Assembly (NCBI RefSeq): GCF_004208535.1
Contig: NZ_SGIS01000004.1
Span: forward strand, 62,001-126,000
Origin: Sphingomonas populi
GTDB taxonomy: Bacteria > Pseudomonadota > Alphaproteobacteria > Sphingomonadales > Sphingomonadaceae
DNA: 64,000 bases
Direction: 5' to 3'
How positions within the stretch are numbered: the stretch's first letter is position 1; each line of letters opens with the position of its first letter. Below the pieces are notes generated by a model. The model was not told the origin of the DNA and searched no databases. It saw only the letters and a list, made by a program, of their open reading frames with translations. Positions 1-7,695 of this stretch are shown one piece after another. The translations under genes were made by a program, and so were the position numbers.

Positions 1-1
1 A

Positions 2-373
2 CCCTATGACGATCTCGGCGCGTTCAAGGGGCGCATCCGCGTCGCCGTCGAGCGGATGGGCGTGGGCGAGAAGGCCGCGACCGGCCTCGCGCTGGTGATC
101 CACGAACTCGCCACCAACGCGATGAAATACGGCGCGCTGTCGGTCTCGGCCGGCACGCTCGACGTGTCGAGCGTCGCCGAGGAGGACGACATCGTCTTGA
201 CCTGGCTGGAGCATGGCGGGCCGGAGGTCCGCGAGCGCCACGAGGGCGGCTTCGGCACCCGGCTCGTCGAGCGCACCGTGACCTATCAGCTCGGCGGCAC
301 GATCGCCTACGACTGGGCGGAGGCCGGGCTGATCGCGACGCTCCGCATGAGCCGCGCGCGGCTGGCGTCGTAA
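2..373 (+). CDS. HWE/HisKA_2-type sensor histidine kinase, C-terminal fragment
   Basis: Only the last 123 codons lie in the window; the frame is open to the left edge, so the start is missing. The visible part is a GHKL ATPase domain. The N-box is HELATNAMKYGALS and the glycine-rich segment is GGFGTRLVERTV, the shortened form typical of the HWE/HisKA_2 kinases that are common in alphaproteobacteria. In that family the protein autophosphorylates and passes phosphate to a response regulator, often in the general stress response or light sensing. The sensor domain is outside the window, so the signal is unknown. Gene ends TAA at 371-373. The next gene is convergent. Confidence 0.85.
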   Translation, partial: PYDDLGAFKGRIRVAVERMGVGEKAATGLALVIHELATNAMKYGALSVSAGTLDVSSVAEEDDIVLTWLEHGGPEVRERHEGGFGTRLVERTVTYQLGGTIAYDWAEAGLIATLRMSRARLAS

Positions 374-392
374 CGCTAAGCCCGAACCGCGA

Positions 393-695
393 TCAGCGTT
401 TCTTGACGAACTCTGCGCGCAGCACCAGGCCCTTGATGCCATCGTAGCGGCAGTCGATTTCCTGCGCGTCGCCGGTCAGCCGGATCGACTTGATCAGCGT
501 GCCGCGCTTCAGCGTCTGGCCGGCGCCCTTGACCTCGAGATCCTTGATGAGCGTCACCTGATCGCCATCGGCGAGCAGATTGCCGACCGCGTCACGCACC
601 TCGACCTGCGACGCCAGCTTGGTCTTCTCGGCGAGGTCCGCCGCTGAAACCCACTCGCCGCTGTCCTCGTCATAGACGTACTCGTCGTCGCTCAT
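393..695 (-). CDS. PhnA-domain protein (YjdM-like C-terminal domain)
   Basis: A 100-residue acidic protein. From about residue 28 it matches the PhnA/YjdM core by eye: VRDAVGNLLADGDQVTLIKD, then LKRGT, IRL, IDC and a terminal AEFVKKR. The N-terminal zinc ribbon of Escherichia coli YjdM is absent and is replaced by an acidic segment (DDEYVYDEDSGEW). Despite the historical name, this family has no demonstrated role in phosphonate breakdown, so no function is assigned. I chose the ATG at 693-695 because a GGAGGAAACAGC ribosome site precedes it; a longer in-frame start at 731 lacks one. Confidence 0.85.
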   Translation of the reverse strand: MSDDEYVYDEDSGEWVSAADLAEKTKLASQVEVRDAVGNLLADGDQVTLIKDLEVKGAGQTLKRGTLIKSIRLTGDAQEIDCRYDGIKGLVLRAEFVKKR

Positions 696-830
696 GCTGT
701 TTCCTCCGTAGTATCGAATGGCGTCGGCCACGCGGCCACCCCGTCGGCTGGCTGGTAAGCCACCGGCCCGGGAAAGGCCATGCCCGCCGCCGCTGTCCTA
801 TGCGAACCAAATAGGTTAGATGCATCGCCC

Positions 831-1820
831 ATGCAGAACCGCGTCCCCACAGCTCGCCCCGCGCTCGATTTCGAGCCGGTCCCCCGCAAATACCGCTACG
901 ACGGCTGGACGGCGGAGCGCCAGCGCGCCTTCATCGCCGCGCTCGCCGAGACCGGATCGGTCAAGGCCGCCGCCACGCGCATCAACATGAGCTACGAAGG
1001 CGCCTATTACCTGCGCCGCCAGCCCGGTGCCGACGGCTTCCGCGCCGCCTGGATCGCCGCGCTCGATCACGGTGTCCAGCGCCTCGCCGATATCGCCATC
1101 GAACGCGCGATCGAAGGCGTGCCCGTGCCGATCCACTGGCGCGGCGAGCAGGTCGGCGAGAAACGCCGCTACAACGATCGGCTGCTGATGTTCATCCTGC
1201 GCCACCATCTCGCCGATCGCTACGGCGGGCCGGGGCTCGCGCACGGCACGCGCAACCCCGAGACGATCGCGCGCGAGGCGGCGGAGAACTGCCCGGTCTG
1301 CAAGGCCCGCGCCGCCGAGGCCGAAGCGGCGGAGGCCGCCACCGCCGAAAAGCCGAAGGCGGACAGGTCGTGGCTCGAACGGACGCTCAAGCTCTACATC
1401 GGCAAGGTCGTCACCGAACGCAACGCGCGGCGGGAAGGCGATTTCGCCGGCGCCGACTTCGCGATGCGCCAGATTTTTTACATGGAAATGATGCTCGACT
1501 GCGCCGGCGCGCCAGAAGCGGTGCTCGCCTTGTGGAGCGAAGGCACTATGCACGACCTGCCGACCCACACCACCCCGGTCTGCAAACTCCTCGACCGCGC
1601 CCGCCGCGCCGCATGGGCGGACGACGGCCTGATCCGCCCCCCGGTCAAGCTGCCCGCCCAGGCTTTTGGGTCTCCGGCCATGCACGGCGGGCTGCATATG
1701 AAGGAGCGGTATGCGGCACAGGACGCGGCGTGCCGGCGGATGGCCGAGGCGCAGGCGCTGTGGGAAGCGGCGGCGACGGAGGAGGGGTGGGCGGCGTGGT
1801 GTGGGGAGGGTGGGGGGTAG
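831..1820 (+). CDS. Ala-rich protein with N-terminal helix-turn-helix, function unknown
   Basis: About 329 residues from the ATG at 831; an earlier ATG at 780 is possible. Residues 25-75 read as a helix-turn-helix of the kind found in terminase small subunits and similar DNA-binding proteins (ERQRAFIAALAETGSV followed by an AAATRINMSYEGAYYLRR turn). A CPVCKA pair sits mid-protein, then an Ala/Glu-rich linker, then a helical C-terminal half with KLYIGKVVTERNARREGDF. I recognise it as a type of conserved hypothetical often seen in sphingomonads but cannot name a function. No phage genes are near, so a terminase role is unlikely. The C-terminal codons are unusually G-rich. Confidence 0.7.
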   Translation: MQNRVPTARPALDFEPVPRKYRYDGWTAERQRAFIAALAETGSVKAAATRINMSYEGAYYLRRQPGADGFRAAWIAALDHGVQRLADIAIERAIEGVPVPIHWRGEQVGEKRRYNDRLLMFILRHHLADRYGGPGLAHGTRNPETIAREAAENCPVCKARAAEAEAAEAATAEKPKADRSWLERTLKLYIGKVVTERNARREGDFAGADFAMRQIFYMEMMLDCAGAPEAVLALWSEGTMHDLPTHTTPVCKLLDRARRAAWADDGLIRPPVKLPAQAFGSPAMHGGLHMKERYAAQDAACRRMAEAQALWEAAATEEGWAAWCGEGGG

Positions 1821-1897
1821 GGGGTAGGCGGCTGTCCAGCGATCAAAATGAACGCTTGTGCCAGATCCTTCGAAGAGGTCATCTCGGCGGTAAGTGC

Positions 1898-2740
1898 CTA
1901 ACCAGTCGTACTCTCCATTTTCCCAGGTTTCGAAGTGCCATAAAAAATTCGGCAGTGGAAAACGATTTCGTCACCGCAACTGCATAGGAATTTTCGAATC
2001 TCTCCAACTCGCATATTTTCCAAAGGTTTTACGGGAAAGTGATGTATCTTTCTACATGTGCAGGTTGCATGCACCTTTCGCAAAACAAAAGTTATCTCCT
2101 TTTCAGCAAGCTCTACCTCAAAACTTTCCGTGCAGTGCGGGTTTATGCAGTGGATTACCTTGCCCGCGGACAGAAGTTCGGAGCGTCTCTTGATGCGAGT
2201 TCCACAGTCACAGATGAACGAAACCTCCGGGCCGATACCTGTTGAAGTCAAGGTTCCGCTTGCGATTCGTTCAATCTCTATGAGCGCTTGCTCTACTTTT
2301 TCTCGGATCGCCTTGATATCGCCGAAATGTTCGACCTGCACGGCGCTTGATTTAGGCAACGAAACATGAAGGGCAGTATTTGCCAAGCCATTCCAAAGTT
2401 TGGTGATCAGCCTTCCGTCGAAACCCTGCTGCGTGCCGAGCGGAACGTATTCGAGCGTGGAGAGATCGTCGCCCTCGGCGGGCGGATGGCGAGCCATGCT
2501 GATCGTATATGTCGATGCAACATGCGGATCGACATCCTCTTCCAGAACCTTGATCACATGTCGCGGCGGCCAGCGGCGAATCTCTTCATGGGAGATATAA
2601 TCGTGCGCTCTCGCCAATCTGTCATAACAGATGCGCTCAATCGCTAAGCGACATTCTAGCGCGGCGTAAGTCATTGCGCGCGCCGATCCGTCGGTCATAT
2701 GCGTTTTGATATTTGCGATTGTATCCCGTAGGTCAATCAT
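1898..2740 (-). CDS. Orphan protein: HEPN-like N-terminus plus duplicated Cys-rich module
   Basis: 280 residues encoded in DNA clearly less GC-rich than both flanks, a sign of recent acquisition. The N-terminus has an ALECRLAIERICYDRL helix, reminiscent of HEPN-type helical proteins. The C-terminal half holds two similar cysteine modules: CDCGTRIKRR with CINPHC, then CTCRKIHHFP with CSCGDEIVFHC. These look like two zinc-ribbon or beta-hairpin finger units. It is followed on the other strand by a PIN toxin pair, so the stretch resembles a small defence or stability island. No function can be assigned; the HEPN suggestion is inference from a short motif. Confidence 0.7.
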   Translation of the reverse strand: MIDLRDTIANIKTHMTDGSARAMTYAALECRLAIERICYDRLARAHDYISHEEIRRWPPRHVIKVLEEDVDPHVASTYTISMARHPPAEGDDLSTLEYVPLGTQQGFDGRLITKLWNGLANTALHVSLPKSSAVQVEHFGDIKAIREKVEQALIEIERIASGTLTSTGIGPEVSFICDCGTRIKRRSELLSAGKVIHCINPHCTESFEVELAEKEITFVLRKVHATCTCRKIHHFPVKPLENMRVGEIRKFLCSCGDEIVFHCRIFYGTSKPGKMESTTG

Positions 2741-2917
2741 ATGTGAAATCCTCCCGGCGTTTTACACTCGACCGCTTATAAATAGCGTTGCTTTCGCCTT
2801 GTCCCCGTTGGGGTTGTACCGATGCTAGCTAAACCGCATTTGGCCTCGCGCGCTAACCCTTATTCGCTTACAGGCGAAACTCTTGCTGCCGGACCTTTTC
2901 GCGCTTATCTTCCAGAC

Positions 2918-3157
2918 ATGGCCAAAGTCTCTCGCAACCGATCGACAGGGCGTTTCAGCATCGCTGCGAACGGCAAGGATTCGCCATCGACGATTCGCGA
3001 TTCCCAAAGCGGCACGGTACTCGCGCTCAGGGGCTATGGCGCGATGTCCGGCGAATATGTCGTCCGCGACGGGATCGACCTTTCGAAGCCGATTGCCGCG
3101 CAGGCCGCCGACGTAAAGCCGAAGGAAAAGGCGATCGCCGCGCACAAGCCGGGCTGA
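2918..3157 (+). CDS. Putative antitoxin of a PIN-domain toxin pair
   Basis: A 79-residue basic protein beginning MAKVSRNRSTGRF. It shares its stop with the start of the PIN toxin downstream (TGATG overlap at 3155-3159), the arrangement expected of a type II toxin-antitoxin operon. I do not recognise a named antitoxin fold; the central YVVRDGIDLSKPI and the Lys-rich tail would suit toxin wrapping. An upstream in-frame ATG at 2822 would add 32 residues. I prefer 2918 because the extra segment looks non-coding, although its ribosome site is weak. Confidence 0.65.
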   Translation: MAKVSRNRSTGRFSIAANGKDSPSTIRDSQSGTVLALRGYGAMSGEYVVRDGIDLSKPIAAQAADVKPKEKAIAAHKPG

Positions 3158-3591
3158 TGGCGCGGCTACTGCTCGATACCAATGCGCTGATCTGGTTCAA
3201 CGCCGGCGCACCGCTCGAAGGCGAAGCGGTTTTCGAGATCGCCACTGCTCAGCGGGATGGCACGCTCTTCGTCTCTCCGATCAGCGCATGGGAAGCGGCT
3301 TTGGCGCTTCGCAAGGCGAACCCGGCGCGCCGTCCCGATCTCAGCGGAGACGATGCCGCAACGTGGTTTCGCCGCGTGCGACAGACGAGTGGCGCGAGGC
3401 TGGCGACGATCGGCGCGAGGATCGCGCTGGAAGCGGCGCGTGTGCCTGATGTTTATGGGATCGGCGATCCGGGCGATTGCTTCATCATCGCGACCGCGCG
3501 GGTCAACGATCTGATCGTCGTGACCCGCGATGGCCCGATGAGCGACTTGGCGCGAGCACGACCGGAGTATTTGCGGCTGATTCAGTGCTGA
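3157..3591 (+). CDS. PIN-domain toxin (VapC-like ribonuclease)
   Basis: A 144-residue PIN-domain protein. The first acidic residue is in LLLDTNALIWF (Asp7), the second in SPISAWEAAL, and the third cluster in DPGDCFIIATA, followed by VVTRDG. These are the metal-binding positions of PIN nucleases, and the layout is the 'DTNALIW' subgroup. Members cleave RNA, commonly tRNA, when released from their antitoxin. It is translationally coupled to the small gene upstream. All expected acidic residues are present, so it should be active. The RNA target cannot be read from sequence. Confidence 0.85.
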   Translation: MARLLLDTNALIWFNAGAPLEGEAVFEIATAQRDGTLFVSPISAWEAALALRKANPARRPDLSGDDAATWFRRVRQTSGARLATIGARIALEAARVPDVYGIGDPGDCFIIATARVNDLIVVTRDGPMSDLARARPEYLRLIQC

Positions 3592-3698
3592 TGCTCTGGT
3601 CCGCCGCGGCAAAGCCGCGTCGTCGGACGGCGCTGGCGCGCCGCCGGCCGGGCTGGTTTCGATCCTCGGCTAAGCTGCGCTTAGCCTGACGCGCTCAC

Positions 3699-5519
3699 TC
3701 AGTTCTCGTCGCCCATTCGGAGGGCTGCGATAAACGCTTCCTGCGGGATCGAAACCGAGCCGTACTCGCGCATCTTCGCTTTGCCCTTCTTCTGCTTGTC
3801 GAGCAGCTTGCGCTTGCGCGTCGCGTCGCCGCCGTAGCATTTCGCGGTCACGTCCTTGCGCATCGCGCTGATCGTCTCGCGCGCGATCACCTTGCCGCCG
3901 ATCGCCGCCTGGATCGGGATCTTGAACAGGTGGCGCGGGATCAGCTCTTTCAGCCGCTCGACCATGCCGCGCCCGCGCACCTCGGCGGTGCTGCGGTGGA
4001 CGATCATGCTCAGCGCATCGACCGGCTCCTCGTTGACGAGGATGCCCATCTTGACGAGATCGCCCTCACGGTAGCCGATCTGCGTGTAATCGAAGCTCGC
4101 ATAGCCCTTCGACAGCGACTTCAGCCGGTCATAGAAATCGAACACGACTTCGTTGAGCGGCAGCTCGTAGGTCGCCTGCGCGCGCCCGCCGACATAGGTG
4201 AGGTTCTTCTGGATGCCGCGCCGGTCCTGACACAATTTCAGGATCGAGCCGAGATATTCGTCGGGCACATAGATCGTCGCGAGAATCCACGGCTCGGCGA
4301 TGCTCTCGATCTTGTTGGGATCGGGCATGTCGGCGGGGTTGTGGAGTTCGAGATGCCCGCCACCATGCGCCAGTTCGATCTCATACACCACGCTCGGCGC
4401 GGTGGTGATGAGGTCGAGATCATATTCGCGCGTCAGCCGCTCCTGGATGATCTCCAGATGCAGGAGGCCCAAGAACCCGCAGCGGAAGCCGAAGCCGAGC
4501 GCCGCCGAGGTTTCCATCTCGAACGAAAAGCTCGCGTCGTTGAGCCGCAGCTTGCTGATGCTCTCGCGCAGTTTCTCGAAGTCGTTGGCATCGACCGGAA
4601 ACAGCCCGCAGAACACCACCGGCTGGACTTCCTTGAAGCCCGGCAGCGCCGCCAGCGCGGGGCGCTTCACGTCGGTCAGCGTATCGCCGACGCGCGCCTG
4701 CGCGACATCCTTGATCTGCGCGGTGATGAAGCCGATCTCGCCGGGGCCAAGGTCGGCGAGCTGCTCGATCTTGGGGCGGAAGCAACCGACCCGGTCGACG
4801 AGATGCTCGGTGCCGGCCTGCATGAACTTGACGTGCTGGCCCTTCTTGAGAACCCCGTCGATCACGCGGATCAGGATGACGACGCCGAGATACGGGTCGT
4901 ACCAGCTATCGACCAGCATCGCTTTCAGCGGCGCGGTGGCGTCGCCCTTGGGATGCGGGATTCGCGTGACGATCGCTTCGAGCGTCTCGCGGATGCCGAT
5001 GCCCGACTTGGCCGAGGTCAGCACCGCCTGGCTCGCGTCGAGGCCGATCACCTCCTCGATCTCGGCCTTGACCTTCTCGGCATCGGCGGCGGGCAGATCG
5101 ATCTTGTTGATGACGGGCACGATCTCGTGATTGTGCTCGATCGACTGATACACGTTGGCGAGCGTCTGCGCCTCGACGCCCTGCGCGGCATCGACGACGA
5201 GCAACGCGCCCTCGCACGCGGCGAGACTGCGGCTCACCTCATAGGCGAAATCGACATGCCCCGGCGTGTCCATCAGGTTGAGCGTATAGGTCTCGCCATC
5301 GTCGGCCGTGTACGACAGGCGCACCGTCTGCGCCTTGATGGTGATGCCGCGCTCCTTCTCAATGTCCATGTTATCGAGCACCTGCTCGGACATCTCGCGC
5401 GCGGTGAGGCCGCCGGTCTGTTGGATCAGGCGGTCGGCAAGCGTCGACTTCCCATGATCGATATGGGCGATAATGCTGAAATTACGGATCTTTTCGAGTG
5501 GAGTCGTCACGTCGGCCAT
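3699..5519 (-). CDS. lepA: Elongation factor 4 (LepA GTPase)
   Basis: 606 residues, the normal length. GTPase motifs are complete: G1 AHIDHGKST (about 18-26), G3 DTPGH, G4 NKID and G5 SAK. They are followed by domain II, the EF-G-like domains, and the LepA-specific C-terminus ending in a Lys-rich [16 protein letters not shown] segment. LepA acts on the ribosome, where it affects initiation and remobilises stalled elongation complexes. It starts at the ATG at 5517-5519 and is monocistronic here, convergent with the PIN toxin gene and divergent from the next gene. Confidence 0.98.
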   Translation of the reverse strand: MADVTTPLEKIRNFSIIAHIDHGKSTLADRLIQQTGGLTAREMSEQVLDNMDIEKERGITIKAQTVRLSYTADDGETYTLNLMDTPGHVDFAYEVSRSLAACEGALLVVDAAQGVEAQTLANVYQSIEHNHEIVPVINKIDLPAADAEKVKAEIEEVIGLDASQAVLTSAKSGIGIRETLEAIVTRIPHPKGDATAPLKAMLVDSWYDPYLGVVILIRVIDGVLKKGQHVKFMQAGTEHLVDRVGCFRPKIEQLADLGPGEIGFITAQIKDVAQARVGDTLTDVKRPALAALPGFKEVQPVVFCGLFPVDANDFEKLRESISKLRLNDASFSFEMETSAALGFGFRCGFLGLLHLEIIQERLTREYDLDLITTAPSVVYEIELAHGGGHLELHNPADMPDPNKIESIAEPWILATIYVPDEYLGSILKLCQDRRGIQKNLTYVGGRAQATYELPLNEVVFDFYDRLKSLSKGYASFDYTQIGYREGDLVKMGILVNEEPVDALSMIVHRSTAEVRGRGMVERLKELIPRHLFKIPIQAAIGGKVIARETISAMRKDVTAKCYGGDATRKRKLLDKQKKGKAKMREYGSVSIPQEAFIAALRMGDEN

Positions 5520-5704
5520 TCTGTGATGCAGGGTGTGACCGCGCCGATAGCATTGCTTGGACGATAAGCCAAAGCATGCGCCAAGAGACTGGCGATTGCG
5601 CCTGTGAAATGGTACGCGATCGGCGTTTGAGGTCGCGGTCTAACTTTCCAGGAGTGCCCACAGCCGAAGCATCGGCGCGGGCGAAATCAAGACAGGGGTA
5701 ATCG

Positions 5705-6670
5705 ATGCGTAAACTGATTTCGGCGGTGCTCATGGCAGGTGTGGCGATGGCGCCCGTGGCAGGGTCCGCGCAACGGCTCGCCCGGCCTTCGGGCGCGCAG
5801 AAGCTTCAGGAAGCAACGGCGAATGACGTGCCGCATTGCTACAAGAAGCTCGGCACGCTCTCGATCGTCGATGGTGATGATCCGCGTGGCTGGACCCAGT
5901 ATAGCCTCGCGCCGCCTCAGAAATTGCTCAAGGTGCTGGTGCAGCGTTCGGGCTGCTTCAACCTGGTCGATCGCGGCACCGGCCTTCAGGCGGCGCAGCG
6001 TGAGCGCGATATCGGTGGCGGCCTCGGTCTCCAGCGCGGCTCGAACGTCGGCGTCGGCCAGATCAAGGCGGCGGATTACGTGATGCAGGCCGAAGTGCAG
6101 TCCGCCAACAGCAACGCCAGCGGCAGCGGCATCGGTGCCGGCATCGGCGGGTTGATCGGCGGCCCGGTCGGCGGGCTCGTCGGCGGCCTTCGCAGCCGCA
6201 AGCAGGAGGCGAACGTCGTCCTGTCGATCACCAACGTCCGCACCACCGAGACGCTCGCGACCGAGGACGGCTATGCCGCCAAGAACTCGTTGAGCTTCGG
6301 CGGCGGTGGCGGCGTGTTCGGCGGCTTCGCGGGCGGCGGCGTGGTCGGCGGCGGTTACGACAACACCGATATCGGCAAGATCGTCACGCTGGCGTTCATC
6401 CAGGCCTATTCGAAGCTGGTCCGCGATCTCGGTCTCGTCACGCCGGGCGATACCGGCACCGCGCAGGCCGCCCCCTCCAAGACGTTCAGCGCGCTCGCGC
6501 CGGTAACGATGCGCGCGACCGCATCGGCGGGCGGCAAGGTGGTCCGCACGCTGACGCCGGGATCGATCGTCTATCCCACCGGCAACAAGAATGGCCTGTG
6601 GTGGGAAGTCGCCGACGAAAACGACAATGTCGGCTGGGTGCTCAACACCAAGCTCGGCCCGACGCAATAA
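5705..6670 (+). CDS. Secreted CsgG-like protein with C-terminal SH3-like domain
   Basis: 321 residues with a Sec signal peptide (MRKLISAVLMAGVAMAPVAG, cleaved near GSAQ). Residues about 45-240 resemble the CsgG/HfaB superfamily: KLLKVLVQRSGCFNLVDRG, AADYVMQAEVQ, then VVLSITNVRTTETLATEDG and IVTLAFIQAYSKLV. A glycine-rich hairpin (GAGIGGLIGGPVGG) sits where CsgG-type proteins have membrane-facing elements. The C-terminus (VTMRATASAGGKVVRTL ... WWEVADENDNVGWV) is an SH3b-like domain, often involved in cell-wall contact. There are no curli subunit genes nearby, so a role in envelope assembly or export is inferred only. Confidence 0.75.
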   Translation: MRKLISAVLMAGVAMAPVAGSAQRLARPSGAQKLQEATANDVPHCYKKLGTLSIVDGDDPRGWTQYSLAPPQKLLKVLVQRSGCFNLVDRGTGLQAAQRERDIGGGLGLQRGSNVGVGQIKAADYVMQAEVQSANSNASGSGIGAGIGGLIGGPVGGLVGGLRSRKQEANVVLSITNVRTTETLATEDGYAAKNSLSFGGGGGVFGGFAGGGVVGGGYDNTDIGKIVTLAFIQAYSKLVRDLGLVTPGDTGTAQAAPSKTFSALAPVTMRATASAGGKVVRTLTPGSIVYPTGNKNGLWWEVADENDNVGWVLNTKLGPTQ

Positions 6671-6738
6671 CCGCCGTTTCTCCGCCGGTGCGCCACTGTG
6701 CCGGCGGGGATCGACACCTCGGTTCCTGTAGGAGAACA

Positions 6739-7278
6739 ATGATGCTCAAGTTTCTGACTGCCTTTGCCGCCGGTTCGCTCGCGCTCGCCGCGCCCGCGCA
6801 TGCCGCGCTCGCCGTCGGGGCGAAGGCGCCGTTGTTCACCACGCAGGCGGCGGTGGGCGGCAAATCCTTCTCCTTCACGCTGCAAAGCGCGCTGAAGAAG
6901 GGGCCGGTCGTGCTGTATTTCTTCCCCGCCGCGTTCACGCAGGGCTGCACGATCGAGGCGCATGAATTCGCCGAAGCCGCCGACGAGTACAAGAAGCTCG
7001 GCGCGACGCTGATCGGTTTGACTGCGGGCAATGCCGAGCGGATCAAGGAATTCTCGGTCACCGAATGCCGCAACAAATTCCCGGTCGGCGTCGCGACGCC
7101 TGCGACGATCACCGGCTATGACGTGACGTTGCCGCAAAAGGCCGGCTGGTCGAACCGCACCTCGTTCGTGATCGCGAAGAACGGCACGATCGCTTACGCG
7201 CTGACCGAGCCGAGCCCCGAGGGCCATGTCTCGGGCACGATGGCGGCGGTGAAGGCGCTGGCCGCCAAGAAAGGCTGA
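6739..7278 (+). CDS. Secreted peroxiredoxin (AhpC/TSA, BCP-like)
   Basis: 179 residues with a signal peptide ending ...APAHA, so probably periplasmic. The thioredoxin-fold motif FFPAAFTQGCTIEAHEF carries the peroxidatic cysteine in the Pxx(A)xTxxC context of BCP-type peroxiredoxins. A second cysteine in VTECRNKFPV may resolve the sulfenate. These enzymes reduce H2O2 and organic peroxides. A TAGGAGAA site lies just before the ATG ATG pair at 6739. It lies 68 bp after the CsgG-like gene and may be co-transcribed with it. Confidence 0.88.
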   Translation: MMLKFLTAFAAGSLALAAPAHAALAVGAKAPLFTTQAAVGGKSFSFTLQSALKKGPVVLYFFPAAFTQGCTIEAHEFAEAADEYKKLGATLIGLTAGNAERIKEFSVTECRNKFPVGVATPATITGYDVTLPQKAGWSNRTSFVIAKNGTIAYALTEPSPEGHVSGTMAAVKALAAKKG

Positions 7279-7423
7279 TCGCGCCGCAACTCGCCGCTTC
7301 CGCTAAGGGGCGGCGAGAAACGCGCTGACATTCGACAAGCGGATTCACGCCGAAACACGGCCCGCGTCCTTCGACGCAGCCGATGCTCAGGGTCTCTCGA
7401 TCTTTTCGGGGGATTTGCTGCAA

Positions 7424-7500
7424 TGGTCGGGGCGATAGGATTCGAACCTACGACCCCTGGACCCCGAGACCAGTGCGCTACCAGACTGCGCCACGCCCCG
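7424..7500 (-). tRNA. tRNA-Pro (anticodon CGG)
   Basis: A 77-nt cloverleaf on the minus strand. The acceptor arms CGGGGCG/CGCCCCG pair perfectly, the D-arm is GCGC/GCGC, the T-loop is TTCGAAT, and the CCA end is genome-encoded. The anticodon loop reads CTCGGGG with CGG at positions 34-36, decoding CCG proline codons. The top of the anticodon stem has a T-T opposition (27-31 CTGGT against 39-43 TCCAG), a non-canonical 31-39 pair that is tolerated in some tRNAs. No integrase or duplicated 3' end lies next to it. Confidence 0.95.
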
Positions 7501-7695
7501 ACACATTGCAGGGGAGTGCGCCTAGCGGCGAGATCGAGCGCTCGCAAGCCAAAACTGCGCATCGCGACCATTTCGCCGCGGTTTTCTGCTGCACGCGGCG
7601 GTGCGCCGCGATGAACGTTTTGTCATCGGCGTACCCGCTTCCGGGTAGGCGATCGCGCTGGTAAGGGAAGGTCCGTAACGGGGACTATTTCAGAT

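Noticed and set aside
831..1820. Phage terminase small subunit
   Set aside because: The helix-turn-helix is similar, but no large terminase, portal or other phage gene is nearby and similar proteins are common in non-prophage sphingomonad DNA.
7424..7500. tRNA-Pro as an integration site
   Set aside because: No integrase, no direct repeat of the tRNA 3' end and no change in base composition next to it.
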